Shown here one piece after another: positions 25,748 to 37,500 of a stretch of DNA of 64,000 nt. A model generated the notes under the pieces. It saw only the letters and a program-made list of their open reading frames with translations, did no database searches and was not told where the DNA came from. How positions within the stretch are numbered: position 1 is the first letter of the stretch; every line of letters starts with the position of its first letter. The position numbers were made by a program, and so were the translations under genes. Origin of the DNA: Roseobacter sp. HKCCD6576-2 (GTDB lineage Bacteria; Pseudomonadota; Alphaproteobacteria; Rhodobacterales; Rhodobacteraceae); the NCBI RefSeq assembly GCF_013179285.1, contig NZ_WVNW01000001.1, forward strand, positions 1,302,001 to 1,366,000. Reading direction: 5' to 3'.

Positions 25748-26317
25748 ATGAGGTTTGTTCTTTCGGTATTGATGATTTTTGTGCTGGTATCATGCAGCTT
25801 CGAACCTCAAGCTCCTAGGGTTCAGATACAAGATGGGCTGGAGATTGATGGTGATATTCAATGCACATCGCCTTTGGAAAGGCCGGATCTCTTTGAATTT
25901 GGAACTCTTGTGATTGGCGATCTTTCGTTTGAGAACTCTCGTTATACGATTCATTTTGAATCTACCGAAAACCGACTGACCATAGAGGATTTGCAGCTTG
26001 GCTGCAGTATTTCACTGGTTTCCCATTATTTTGACTCGCCGCCGCGCCGACCAGTTATTTCTTCCCTGAGCGATAGGGCATCTCCATATTGGGCTGAGAT
26101 AGATCGCCGCCTTAGCTCAGCTTATGATGAGTGCGAAAGACACGATTATGCCCCTCGCCCGAGAGTTGATGACCCAGGCGCCGACGCCATCACCTTTTCC
26201 CGATGCGGTCTCTTCGTCGATCAACATTCTCTAGAGATAGAGATTGGATCACATGCAGATAACATCGCCATATATGGTCTCTTTGGGCATATATTCATAT
26301 GGAAACCTCGAGAGTAG
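25748..26317 (+). CDS. Lipoprotein of unknown function, AT-richer than surroundings
   Basis: A 189-residue predicted lipoprotein. ATG at 25748 gives MRFVLSVLMIFVLVSC with lipobox LVSC (Cys16), with GAGGAG upstream. The mature part has strand-rich character (LEIDGDIQCTSPLERPD, YTIHFESTENRLTIEDL) and four further cysteines (QC, GC, EC, RC), perhaps as two disulfides. No family was recognised. Codon use and GC content differ from its neighbours, including AT-rich third positions, so recent transfer is possible. It is flanked by a gene-free stretch upstream and a convergent DUF6314 gene. Confidence 0.72.
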   Translation: MRFVLSVLMIFVLVSCSFEPQAPRVQIQDGLEIDGDIQCTSPLERPDLFEFGTLVIGDLSFENSRYTIHFESTENRLTIEDLQLGCSISLVSHYFDSPPRRPVISSLSDRASPYWAEIDRRLSSAYDECERHDYAPRPRVDDPGADAITFSRCGLFVDQHSLEIEIGSHADNIAIYGLFGHIFIWKPRE

Positions 26318-26395
26318 CTCGCGACAGCTCTATATCTCATCAACAACAGATCATGACATTCATTCTGGTCGTTCATCACCAGAGAAACTGAGAAC

Positions 26396-26800
26396 CTATC
26401 GACTATATCGACTGAAAATCACCGCGTCCTTGCGCGGGCCGGTCACCTGCCAGCGGCTGGACCATCTCGGCGAGTCGGCAAAGTCATAGCGCACGCGGTA
26501 GCTGTCCGGTGCGCAGAAATGGTCGGCTTCGGGCGTTGTCGGATCGACCTTATGGAATGGGCGGCCGTCCTCGAAGAACACCTCAAGCCCATGGGTCCCA
26601 TCGCGCCAAAGATAGCGCCGCTCGGCCTGCATCGGGGGGGCATCGCCATAGTGGAGCAGGCCGGTTTCGATCTGCAAAAGCCCGTCTCCGTCCGGCACCC
26701 AATGCGCTTCGCCGGTCAGGTGCCCGGTCAGCTTCGCCCGGCGATCCTCGATCTGGCGCTCGAGCCGCCAGACGCCCTCAAGCGCGGCCAGAGAAATCAC
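26396..26800 (-). CDS. DUF6314-like protein
   Basis: A 134-residue cytosolic protein starting at GTG 26800, which overlaps the stop of the upstream gene by 4 nt. The order of motifs fits DUF6314: LEGVWRLERQIEDR, TGHLTGEAHW, GLLQIETGLLHYGD, ERRYLWRDG, GLEVFFEDGRPFH, then DSYRVRYDFAD and the end WSSRWQVTGPRKD. Such proteins form a lipocalin-like beta-barrel; the ligand is unknown. Coupling to the secreted neighbour 26797-27135 is suggested by the overlap. Confidence 0.75.
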   Translation of the reverse strand: MISLAALEGVWRLERQIEDRRAKLTGHLTGEAHWVPDGDGLLQIETGLLHYGDAPPMQAERRYLWRDGTHGLEVFFEDGRPFHKVDPTTPEADHFCAPDSYRVRYDFADSPRWSSRWQVTGPRKDAVIFSRYSR

Positions 26801-27135
26801 TCGTCAAACACCCCGGATGAGACATTGCCCCAATCGTCGATGAAGCGGAGCGCGGTGGCGCCGTCATACTCGACATCATAGCAATCCCATTCGTCGCCAG
26901 GCGGCCATTGGCTGCAATAGCGGCCCTCCTCGGCACGCCAATAGCCCCAAGAGGTCTCGCCATAGCGGTAAAGCGTGCGACCGGAGGGCAGGAAGCGCTG
27001 GAAAGCGTCGTTTTCGTAGATCAGGTCGTGAGTGGTCAGAATCTCGGTGATCCCGGCATCATCAAGCCGGACCCAATCGTCAGCCAAAGCGACACCCGGA
27101 ACGAGCAACGCCGCCAGTGCCAAAACGCTCCGCAT
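26797..27135 (-). CDS. Small secreted protein, unknown
   Basis: A 112-residue protein with a signal peptide (MRSVLALAALLVPGVALA, cleavage before DDW). The mature part contains DAGITEILTTHDLIYEN, RTLYRYGETSWGYWRAEEGRYCSQWPPGDEWDCYDVEYDG (divided here by its aromatic cluster) and two cysteines likely to pair. The aromatic-rich centre (YGETSWGYWR, GRYCSQWP) resembles small periplasmic proteins seen in Rhodobacteraceae, but I cannot name a family. It heads a two-gene unit with the DUF6314-like gene and is divergent from purB with 85 nt between starts. Confidence 0.68.
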   Translation of the reverse strand: MRSVLALAALLVPGVALADDWVRLDDAGITEILTTHDLIYENDAFQRFLPSGRTLYRYGETSWGYWRAEEGRYCSQWPPGDEWDCYDVEYDGATALRFIDDWGNVSSGVFDE

Positions 27136-27220
27136 CCTCCTGCGACCTCCTCGTGCCTTGTTCCTTGCGCCTCACCGCCATATGAGAGCGCCGAATGCCC
27201 CCGAAAAGCAAGGCCTGCCC

Positions 27221-28525
27221 ATGATCCCCCGTTACGCCCGCCCCGAGATGACCGCCATTTGGGACCCCGCCACCAAGTTCCGCATCTGGTATGAGATCGA
27301 GGCCCATGCCTGCGATGCACAGGCCAAGCTTGGCGTGATCCCGCAGGAAAACGCGGATGCGGTCTGGAAGGCCAAAGATGTGGAGTTCGACGTGGCCCGG
27401 ATCGATGAGATCGAGGCGGTCACCAAGCATGATGTCATCGCGTTTCTCACCCATCTGGCCGAGATCATCGGCAATGATGAGGCGCGGTTCGTGCATCAGG
27501 GCATGACCTCGTCGGATGTGCTCGACACCACGTTCAACATCCAACTGGTGCGTGCGGCGGATATTCTGTTGGCCGATATGGATCGGCTCTTGGCGGCGCT
27601 CAAGACGCGCGCGCTGGAGCATAAGATGGATGTGCGGATCGGGCGGTCACATGGCATTCATGCGGAACCGACCACTATGGGCCTGACCTTCGCGCGGTTT
27701 TATGCCGAGATGGATCGCAACAAAAACCGGCTGGAAAAGGCCCGCTGGGAGGTGGCGACCGGCGCGATTTCCGGCGCGGTCGGGACCTTTGCCAATATCG
27801 ACCCGGCGGTGGAAGAGCATGTCTGTGAGCAGCTTGGCCTGCGGGCGGAGCCGATCTCAACCCAGGTGATCCCGCGGGACCGGCATGCGATGTTCTTCGC
27901 CACGCTTGGGGTGATCGCCTCCTCAATCGAAAACATCGCCACCGAAATCCGGCATATGCAGCGGACCGAGGTTTTGGAGGCCGAAGAGTTCTTCTCCAAG
28001 GGTCAAAAGGGGTCCTCGGCGATGCCGCATAAGCGCAACCCGGTTCTGACCGAGAACTTGACCGGTTTGGCGCGGTTGGTGCGGATGGCGGTGGTGCCGG
28101 CGATGGAGAATGTGGCGCTTTGGCATGAGCGCGACATCTCGCATTCCTCGGTTGAGCGCGGGATTGGGCCGGATGCGACGGTGACGCTGGATTTCGCCCT
28201 GAACCGGCTGGCGGGTGTGGTCGAAAAGCTGGTGATCTATCCCGACAATATGCTCGCCAATATGAACAAGTTCCGCGGTCTGGTGATGAGCCAGCGGGTG
28301 CTTCTGGCGCTGACCCAAGCCGGGGTGAGCCGGGAAGATGCCTATCGCCTGGTGCAGCGCAACGCGATGAAGGTCTGGGAAGAGGGCAAGGATTTCAAAA
28401 CCGAGCTTCTTGATGATGCAGACGTCACCGCCGCGCTTAGCCCCGCCGAGATCGAAGAGAAGTTCGACCTGGGCTATCACACCAAACATGTGGACACGAT
28501 TTTCGCGCGGGTGTTCGGCGACTAA
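27221..28525 (+). CDS. purB: Adenylosuccinate lyase
   Basis: A 434-residue PurB, which catalyses two steps of purine synthesis (SAICAR to AICAR, and adenylosuccinate to AMP). ATG at 27221 (MIPRYARPEM) gives the standard length; the longer frame is not supported. The fumarase/aspartase signature GSSAMPHKRNPV is present near residue 265, the catalytic His region reads GRSHGIHAEPTTMG, and TSSDVLDTTFN follows the family pattern. The gene appears to be monocistronic. Confidence 0.96.
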   Translation: MIPRYARPEMTAIWDPATKFRIWYEIEAHACDAQAKLGVIPQENADAVWKAKDVEFDVARIDEIEAVTKHDVIAFLTHLAEIIGNDEARFVHQGMTSSDVLDTTFNIQLVRAADILLADMDRLLAALKTRALEHKMDVRIGRSHGIHAEPTTMGLTFARFYAEMDRNKNRLEKARWEVATGAISGAVGTFANIDPAVEEHVCEQLGLRAEPISTQVIPRDRHAMFFATLGVIASSIENIATEIRHMQRTEVLEAEEFFSKGQKGSSAMPHKRNPVLTENLTGLARLVRMAVVPAMENVALWHERDISHSSVERGIGPDATVTLDFALNRLAGVVEKLVIYPDNMLANMNKFRGLVMSQRVLLALTQAGVSREDAYRLVQRNAMKVWEEGKDFKTELLDDADVTAALSPAEIEEKFDLGYHTKHVDTIFARVFGD

Positions 28526-28581
28526 GACTTGACGATGTTCGCTATATGTTCCAGGCTGTTTTCAAACCAATGGAGACAGAC

Positions 28582-29001
28582 ATGAAGCCGCGCATCAGCA
28601 TGATCACCCTTGGCGTCAAAGACCTGCCACGCGCGGTGGCCTTCTATCGCGATGGGCTGGGTCTGCCGAAAATCGACAGCCCGCCCAGTGTGGCGTTTTT
28701 CAATCTCAACGGCAGTTGGCTGGGCTTGTTTGGCCGCGATGCCTTGGCCGAAGATGCCGGCGTTTCAGGCGCGGGGCAGGGGTTTTCCGGTGTGACCCTG
28801 TCGCACAATCTTGCGTCTGAGGCAGAGGTCGACGCGCTTTTGGAGGAGGCCGTTGCGGCGGGCGCCACGCTGGTCAAAGCCGCAGCAAAGGCCGATTGGG
28901 GCGGGTATCACGGCTATTTCAGCGATCTGGACGGGCATCTCTGGGAGGTGGCTTATAATCCATTTGGCTGGATTGGCCCTGAGGATACGCCGTCCGTGTA
29001 A
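28582..29001 (+). CDS. VOC-family (glyoxalase-type) protein
   Basis: A 139-residue VOC-superfamily protein, two beta-alpha-beta-beta-beta modules. ATG at 28582 (MKPRISMITLGVKDLPRAVAFY) has GGAG 6 nt upstream and fits the family start better than the ATGs at 28546 or 28570. The segments DLPRAVAFYRDGLGLPK and WGGYHGYFSDLDGHLWEVAYNP are typical, with His and Glu likely metal ligands. Substrate unknown. It lies about 57 nt after purB and may be read through from it. Confidence 0.85.
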   Translation: MKPRISMITLGVKDLPRAVAFYRDGLGLPKIDSPPSVAFFNLNGSWLGLFGRDALAEDAGVSGAGQGFSGVTLSHNLASEAEVDALLEEAVAAGATLVKAAAKADWGGYHGYFSDLDGHLWEVAYNPFGWIGPEDTPSV

Positions 29002-29131
29002 CTGCCTGAGCCGGTGTTCTGGCGGCGCTTTGTCCTGCATGCGCGGCAAGGCTGATTGTCTTTTGGCCGATCCGTGCTAGGCTTTGACCTGCAAGAGACG
29101 AGCTTAAGATCGACCAACAGGGAGACGCCTG

Positions 29132-29299
29132 ATGCGTATCAAGACCCTTCTGGCCGCCTTGGCGCTGATGACAGCCCCAAGCTTCGCCATCGCCGAATGC
29201 AGTTGGGGCCACGGCAGCAATGAAGCTTCGATCAGTTGTGCTCAGGGAACGACCTGGGATGCTGAGAGCCAGCGCTGCGTGACAAGCGTCAGCAGCTAA
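29132..29299 (+). CDS. Very small secreted cysteine-containing protein
   Basis: A 55-residue protein encoded by ATG 29132 to TAA 29299, too short for the usual ORF cut-off. A GGGAG ribosome site precedes it. It starts with a signal peptide (MRIKTLLAALALMTAPSFAIA) and the mature ~33 residues have three cysteines (ECSWGHG, SCAQGT, RCVTS) and the motif CAQGTTWDAESQRCV, like a miniature chitin-binding-type fold. Function unknown. A perfect terminator hairpin follows, supporting a real transcribed gene. Confidence 0.72.
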   Translation: MRIKTLLAALALMTAPSFAIAECSWGHGSNEASISCAQGTTWDAESQRCVTSVSS

Positions 29300-29317
29300 A
29301 GACCGGGAGATATGATG

Positions 29318-29356
29318 GGAAAACACGCGCCCCAAAACGGGTGGCGCGTGTTTTCC
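29318..29356. terminator. Strong bidirectional terminator
   Basis: A perfect 14-bp stem (GGAAAACACGCGCC at 29318-29331, GGCGCGTGTTTTCC at 29343-29356) with an 11-nt loop. The A-rich left arm and T-rich right arm give U-tracts for both strands, serving the small plus-strand gene and the convergent aspC. Confidence 0.85.
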
Positions 29357-29369
29357 TGATCGTGACGTC

Positions 29370-30620
<1,251 letters not shown>

Positions 30621-30753
30621 TCAGGCAGGCCCATGCTTAGGGTCGCGCCGCGTCGCAATCAAGCGTGGAAACGGCGCATCGACGCGGATCATGGGCTGGT
30701 TAGATCGCAAGAATGGCCCCATGACCCGCACCGCATCTGAAGCAGGAGATCCC

Positions 30754-31158
30754 ATGACCCAAGAGGCAATACTCGGCGCAGGCTGGTTTGACGAAGACAC
30801 GGCGACCTTTGGCGACCGTCTGGCCGGTGCGCGTGATGCCGCCGGGTTGAGCCAGGCCGAGTTGGCGCGGCGCTTGGGAACCAAGACCAAGACCATCAAG
30901 GGTTGGGAAAACGATCAAAACGAGCCCCGGGCCAATAAACTGCAGATGGTGGCGGGGCTGTTGAACGTGTCGATCATGTGGCTCCTGACCGGGCAAGGGG
31001 AGGGGCTGGACGGCCCTGAAATGGTCGAGAGCTTGCCCACAGGTCTTGAAGACATGCTGACCGAGATGCGCAAGCTGCGCGCCGAGCAGGCGCAGATTGC
31101 CGAGAAAATGGGCCGGTTGGAAAAACGCCTGCGAGGTGCCCTGGCAGAGACCTCCTGA
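30754..31158 (+). CDS. Cro/CI-type helix-turn-helix regulator with coiled-coil tail
   Basis: A 134-residue XRE-family regulator. ATG at 30754 (MTQEAILGAGWFDEDTATFGDRL) has AGGAG 6 nt upstream. The HTH (residues ~23-77) is LAGARDAAGLSQAELARRLG followed by TKTIKGWENDQNEPRANKLQMVAGLL. The C-terminal third is a predicted coiled coil (EDMLTEMRKLRAEQAQIAEKMGRLEKRL). It overlaps the next gene, sdhE, by 1 nt (TGATG), so the two are co-translated; the pair HTH-SdhE is one I recall from Rhodobacteraceae. Confidence 0.88.
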   Translation: MTQEAILGAGWFDEDTATFGDRLAGARDAAGLSQAELARRLGTKTKTIKGWENDQNEPRANKLQMVAGLLNVSIMWLLTGQGEGLDGPEMVESLPTGLEDMLTEMRKLRAEQAQIAEKMGRLEKRLRGALAETS

Positions 31159-31427
31159 TGCAAGAAGAGCCGCGTGACATTCGCCTAAAACGTCTGAAAA
31201 TGCGGGCCGAGCATCGCGGGATCAAAGAGATGGATTTGATCCTGGGCGGGTGGGCGGCGGCGCATCTTGCAACCGCCTCCGACGCAGAAGTGGACCTGTT
31301 TGAGGCCATCTTGGCTGAGGCCGATCACGACCTTTACAATTGGGTGACGGGGCAGGCTGTTGTGCCAACGGCCTATGAGAATTTCATGGCTGAACTGTCC
31401 AAAACGATCAGTGGCGACAACGCCTAA
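31158..31427 (+). CDS. sdhE: SdhE/Sdh5-type FAD assembly factor
   Basis: An 89-residue protein of the SdhE (DUF339) family, which promotes covalent flavinylation of succinate dehydrogenase subunit A. The family signature RGIKEMDLIL (RGxxExD) is present near residues 20-29, and the compact five-helix character fits. It is co-translated with the HTH regulator (TGATG overlap). sdhCDAB are not in the window. The stop is followed by the CtrA-type control region of the giant surface-protein gene. Confidence 0.9.
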   Translation: MQEEPRDIRLKRLKMRAEHRGIKEMDLILGGWAAAHLATASDAEVDLFEAILAEADHDLYNWVTGQAVVPTAYENFMAELSKTISGDNA

Positions 31428-31527
31428 TCCCCGGCTTTTCGGCATGCGTGGCTCGCAATAAAACCCGTTTCGAGCGTTCCCACCGCCACTGGGGTGGATA
31501 TCCCTTTCGACAATTTTCTCTTTAAAT

Positions 31528-31553
31528 TTAACCGTTTATTAATGTTTGGTTAA
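31528..31553. promoter_or_regulatory. Two overlapping CtrA-type boxes (TTAA-N7-TTAA-N7-TTAA)
   Basis: TTAA occurs at 31528-31531, 31539-31542 and 31550-31553 with exactly 7 nt between each pair, so both gaps match the CtrA consensus TTAA-N7-TTAA; the first two form TTAACCGTTTATTAA. They lie 38 to 63 nt upstream of the 1,985-residue surface-protein start. Another TTAA at 31522-31525 is out of phase. Confidence 0.72.
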
Positions 31554-31559
31554 GACATC

Positions 31560-31574
31560 GTAACCTGGGGTTAC
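31560..31574. promoter_or_regulatory. Palindrome between CtrA-type boxes and the giant gene start
   Basis: GTAACC (31560-31565), TGG, GGTTAC (31569-31574): a perfect 6-bp inverted repeat with a 3-nt centre. It lies 17-31 nt upstream of the start codon where a ribosome site would be; it could be an operator or form an mRNA hairpin. Confidence 0.45.
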
Positions 31575-31590
31575 AAGTCTTGGTAGTATA

Positions 31591-34500
31591 ATGGCCAAAC
31601 GGAATGGGCGATCTGGTCCGGTCCCAGTGGCATTCGAACGATCGGATGCGTGGCGATGGTTTGAACGCTCCAGCGAGGGACGTTGCGCAGGTCTTTTCCA
31701 CCGGCTGGCGACCATTGTCTTTGTCGTTGGACTTGCCGCACTGGGCAGCGCTTTCGCCGCAGTCCGCGCGGAGGCAATTTCCTGTTCAGTAGTCTCCGAG
31801 CCGGATGCGGCTGGTCGAACGCTATTTCAACGAATTGACTTTGGCGCAGATAGCTGCACGCCAATCGGATCTATCCCAAGCGACGGTGTTTTGATTGCGC
31901 TCACGGTGCCCCCCGCGCTGAGCGACAACATATATGACTTGATGTTCCGGATTCAGCCAAGGGCCGACATCTCTGATGTCTCACTTGACTGCGCCACATC
32001 TTTTGGCACGTCGACAGCGCCGCCCTTCTACCTGGCGTCTTATCGGGCGGACGTGGATGGACTGCCGAATGCATGCACCTTGCGTTACGTGGCTGATGTG
32101 ACCGCCGTGACGGTTGAGTTCACGGCGACCGTGACGACCGATGGAAGCACAAAGACGGCCAGCCTAGATGTCACGAGCGTGCGCGAGGGCAGCAGCGCCG
32201 ATACTGATGCACCGACCATCACCAGCCTGACACGGATCCGCCCGACGACAGAGTTGACCGGTGCCGTGCCGGAACTGGTCTGGCAGATTGCCTTTGATGA
32301 GGACGTCCAGAATGTCGATGTCAGTGATTTTGTCGCGACCGGAGGGGAAGGCTCTCTTGGTCTGCGTCGACTGACCGACCGCCAATATGAGATCACCTTT
32401 CAAGGCGCGGCGCTTATGTCCGGTAATGGGGCGGTGAAATTGAGCTTGGTGCCGGGGCAAGACATCACCGACTTGGTGGGTAATGCACTGACCGAAACCG
32501 CCCCGACCGGGGCCAATGAACCGAGTTTCATTTTGGATACGGCGCGACCGAGCCCCACGATCAGCAGCAGCGCAAGCGCCGCGACCAATCTCGCGGTGAT
32601 CCCGCTGACAATCCAGTTTTCAGAAGCCGTGACCGAGTTGACCGTGGGTGATTTCATCGTCTCCGGCGGCGCGATCAGCGGGTTTTCAGGAACCGAAGCG
32701 GATTACAGCGCAAACCTGACCCCCTCGGGCGACGGTGTAATAACGGTCGACCTTCCGTCCGCCGCTGCATTGGATCAGGTGGGGCAACCCAGCCTGGCGG
32801 CGGAGACCTTCACGATCACATCGGATCGCCGCGCGCCACGTGTTGCGTCGATCGAACGCCGTACACCAAGTGATGCCTTGAGCAATGCGGACAGCCTGAC
32901 GTGGCGGGTTGTGTTCGACGAACCCGTAACCGGCGTCAGCGCGGAGGATTTCACGCTCTCAGGAACCAGTGCGGATCTGTCTGTGGCCGCGATCGACTCA
33001 ACTCAATATGACGTAACAGCCTCTGGCGGTCTTCTGGCGAGTTTCGAAGGCACCGTCAGCTTAGCGGTGACCGGGAGCGCGGCGATACAGGATCTGGCCA
33101 CAAACTCGATCAGTGATCCGCAGCCGGTCGGAACAAATGAGAGCTATATGCTCGACAACATCGCCCCCGCCATCAGCTTGAGTTCAACCACGCCCGATCC
33201 GTTCGCCGAGGGCGATTTAACCCTTGTGATGCAAAGCGATGAGGTGATCCCAGGGTTTGGAAGCGGCGCACTTCAGATCACCAACGGCACGCTTACAAGT
33301 CAAAGCCAACCTAATGCGCGCACCCTGAACATCGTCATCACCCCGACCGACCCCGGACCTGTGACCGTGCGATTGCCAGCCGGTGCGTTTGGCGACGCCG
33401 CCGGGAATACAACCGGCGAAGCGACCCTATCGCGGGAATATGGCCCCGATGTCACCGCACCGCGGCTGGTTTCCGTCACGCGACTCCAGCCCGCGACAAC
33501 GCCAAGCAACGCCGATACGCTGAACTGGCGCTTGGCATTCGATGAGCCCGTCATGGGTTTCGATGCCAGCGATTTGTCGATTGCCGGGGCTGTGCCCGGG
33601 ACCGGGACCGTTGTGGTCAGTCCGATAACCGACATGCTCTATGATGTTGTGGTCTCTGGGGGAGATATCCCGTCTCTGAGCGGGACGGTCACCTTAGGTT
33701 TCGCGGTGGTCCAAAACATCACCGATCTCGCGGGCAATGCGCTCGCCAATCTCATCACGAGCAGCAGCCCGGATACGCGGGAGGCGCTTTTGGACAACAC
33801 GGCGCCTGGCGTTACTCTGTCGAGCGGCGCCGCATCGCCAAGCAACGCGGCCAGCTTCCCGCTGATGATCGTCTTTGACGAGCCGGTGAGCGGCTTCGGT
33901 GATGGCGATGTGAGTGTCACGGGTGGCACGATCAGCGCAATTTCAGGCAGCGGCGCGACCTATAGCGCAACACTAACGCCGAGCGCCGATGGGATGGTGA
34001 CGGCAATGGTCAATGCGGCGGTGGCTGTTGATGCCGCCGGCAACGGCAATCTCGCGGCCACCGCCCTTAGCATCCTGTCCGATCGGACCGTGCCAGACGT
34101 TGCGATATCCGGGCTGTCCGCTCTTATCACGGAAGCGGTGCCGCTGACCGTTCGCTTCTCCGAAGACGTCACTGGCTTTGTGGAAGCTGATATCGCGGTT
34201 GAGAACGCCACACTCTCTGGGTTTGCCGGGAGTGGCCGCGCCTATTCCGTGACCTTGACCCCAGATTCCGATGGTGCCGTCTCTGTTCAGGTTCCGGCAA
34301 GCCGGGCCGAGGATGCGGCGGGAAACGGCAATCAGGAGAGTGGAACGATAGCAGCGACAGCGGATTTAAGCCCGCCCGGCGTGTCGATCACCGGGCTTCC
34401 GGCCCTTCTAAACGGAGCCGCGACAATCACCGTGACATTCGATGAGCCCGTGAGTGGGTTTGACATCGCTGATCTGGTGCTCAGCAATGCTTCGGCCAGC

Positions 34501-37500
34501 GATTTGTCCGGAGCCGGTGCGGTGTATCAGGTCCTGCTAACACCTCTAGCCGATGGCCCGGTGACCGTGGGCGTCAGGGCAGATGCGGCCCAAGATCGGG
34601 CAGGGCGGTTCAATACCGTCTCGAACACTGCCACCGCGACCGCAGATTTGAGCGCCCCGTCGGTGATGATCACGGGGGTTCCGCCGGATCTGGCGGGGCC
34701 AACGCTTGTGACGATCCGGTTCAGCGCGCCGGTGACCGGGTTCACGGTCGCAGATTTGACGCTCAGCAATGCGCAGATCAGCATGTTTTCCGGGAACGGT
34801 GCAGAGTATCAGTTCACACTGACCCCAGAGGCGGACGGCCCCGTCAGCCTATTGCTGCCAGCCAATGCCGCTATCGATGCAGCGGGCAATGGCAATACAG
34901 CCCCCAATCCAATTTCTGCATTGGCGGATATGTCCGGCCCGACGGTCAGTGTTTCTGCTTTGCCGCCCATGATCACCGGCTCAACCTCAGTGAACCTGAC
35001 GTTTTCAGAGCCGGTATTCGGCCTTGAGCTGAGCGATTTCGAAACCGTCAATGCACAACTGTCCGCGCTGACGGGCACGGGCAGCAGCTATACGCTTCAG
35101 ATCACACCAGATGCGGATGGAGCGGTCTCGCTGCGCCTACCTGCCGGGCGGCTGAACGATGCGGCGGGAAATCCGAACCTTGCATCTGACTGGGTTGGCA
35201 GCGTGGCAGATATCTCCCCTCCGACCGTAACACTCTCGCCCCTGCCATCCGTTTTAGGGGCGCCGGTGCAGGTTTCTATCACGTTTAGCGAGGCGGTTTC
35301 CGGTCTTGAGGTCGCCGATTTCACGACCCTGAATGCGATGGTGTCGAATCTGTCTGGTGGCGGGGCGGGTTATCAGGTGACGCTCATCCCATCGGGGGAC
35401 GGGCCCGTCGAGATGCAGTTACCCAGTGGTCGCGTTTTTGACGCTGCCGGTCATGCGAATGTGGCTTCCTTGGCCATCAACAGTGTTGCGGACATGACCG
35501 ATCCCACGGTCAATATCACGCCATCGGTGACAACAGTCGCTGGCGCGCAGCCGATTACCATCGCATTTGGCGAACCCGTCATTGGATTCACGTTGGCTGA
35601 TATCGTCGTCGCAAACGCGACGCTCACGAATTTCTCCGGAAACGAAGCGGTTTATACGGTGACGCTGACCCCAGAAAGCAATGGCCCGATCTTTGTTTCG
35701 ATCCCGGAGGGCGTTGTAACTGACGGCGTGGGGCGGCCCAATCAAGCTTCGGATTTGTGGACAAGCCTGGGCGTCGTGCCGAAACCGACTGTGTCGATCA
35801 CGGGGCTACCTAACCCAATCCTCGGACCGGCGCTTGTGCAGATCAGATTCTCCGAACCGGTCACTGGGTTCGAGCTTGGTGATATCCAAAGCAGCAATGC
35901 CGCCTTGTCGGATTTCTCCGGCTCCGGCGCGGATTATGCCGTGCGTGTGACCCCCCAAAATGAGGGTGCGGTTTCGCTTGGTATTCCCGAAGATGTGGCG
36001 GTCGCGACAAGCGGAGCTGGGAATGAAGCCTTTGTGATGCCGTCGGTGTTGGCGGACCTCACGCCGCCAACCGTTTCTTTGAGCGGCACACCAGCGCCTG
36101 TGGGCGTGGCCTACATGATCGCAGTTGTCTTTTCGGAACCGGTGACGGGGCTCGACCTCTCCGATTTCGTGACGGTCGGTGCAACCGTGACCCAACTCAC
36201 GGGCAGCGGTGCTGTGTATCAGATGCAACTCACCGCGACCCAGATGGCGCATTCCGTTCGACTGCCTGAAAACGCCACCCAGGATGCCGCAGGTCGTGGG
36301 AACCGAGCCTCCACAGCATTCGAAATCGTCCCTGACGGACACCCGCCATCGCTTCAGATCAACGGTATGCCATCTTCATTAAGGGCAGGTGAACCGGTGA
36401 CGCTCAGGTTCGACTTTTCGGAACCCGTCGTCGGCTTTTCATCGAACGACATCAATCTGATAAATGCGGTGATGCTGGGAATGTCGGGCGGGCCGCAACA
36501 CTATTCGGTTGAAATAGCCCCCACGGGTGAGGGGCCTCTGAGCCTCAATGTGGCCGGTGGGGCCGCGCATGATGCATCGGGGCAGGGGTCAATGCCGGCG
36601 CGCCTTGCAGCAATGGTTGTCATCGATACAACGCATAGCGATGAGATCAGCGATTTCCTACAAGCGCGCTCCCGCGATTTAATCGCGGGTCAGCCGGGGC
36701 TTACGGAGTTCCTCAGAGGCCGCCAGTCGGGCCAGGTCATCGCAGATGTCAGCCGGGGGCAGGCCAGTTTGGATCTCCAGACCAATGGCGGAGGCCCAGT
36801 TTGGATGTCTTTCCAAGCGTCGCGCAGCGAAGATGACAGCGGGCAAGACGCGACCTATGCCTTGGCGGTTTTCGGCAGTCATTTGGAGCTTGGTCCGACC
36901 GCCATACTCGGTGCGATGCTGCAATTCGATCATGCTCAGATGATCGGCAACGGCGGTGTCGAGATTGAAGGTGACGGCTGGCTCCTCGGCCCCTATTTTG
37001 CGGCACATCTTCCGGGCCAACCGCTCTATTTTGAGGGGCGGCTGTTGAGGGGACAGGTCAAGAATACCCTAGCCCCGGCGGGGGGTGTCCCTGAGCAGTT
37101 CGAAGGGACGCGCTGGCTGGCCACATTGGCTGTAAGTGGCGCGCATCATGGCGAAAACCTCAGCACCTATCCAAGCCTGACGTTCAGCAGGGTCCACGAC
37201 CGGCAAGATGCTTATTCCAATAGCGCGGGCGCCTTGGTCCCGGCCCAGAGGATCGCGTTGAGTGAGCTATCGCTTGGCGTGGATTTTGAGATGCCCTTTG
37301 CGCTGGATGCAGGAGATTTGACGATCACCTGGGGTGTTTCGGGTATCATGTCTCAGATCCACGGCGGCGGCGAAGCCTCAGCCTTTGTAACCGAAGAGGA
37401 GACTGTGCGCGGGCGTCTTGATCTCGGTTACATGCTTGATAACGGCCGCGGCCTGACATCCAACGCGCGCGCTTTCATGGACGGGATCGGGAGCAGGTCG

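Noticed and set aside
31587-31592. TATAAT overlapping the start codon of the giant surface protein
   Set aside because: A -10 here would place transcription inside the gene, downstream of the chosen ATG; treated as chance. The CtrA-type boxes upstream are the better control signal.
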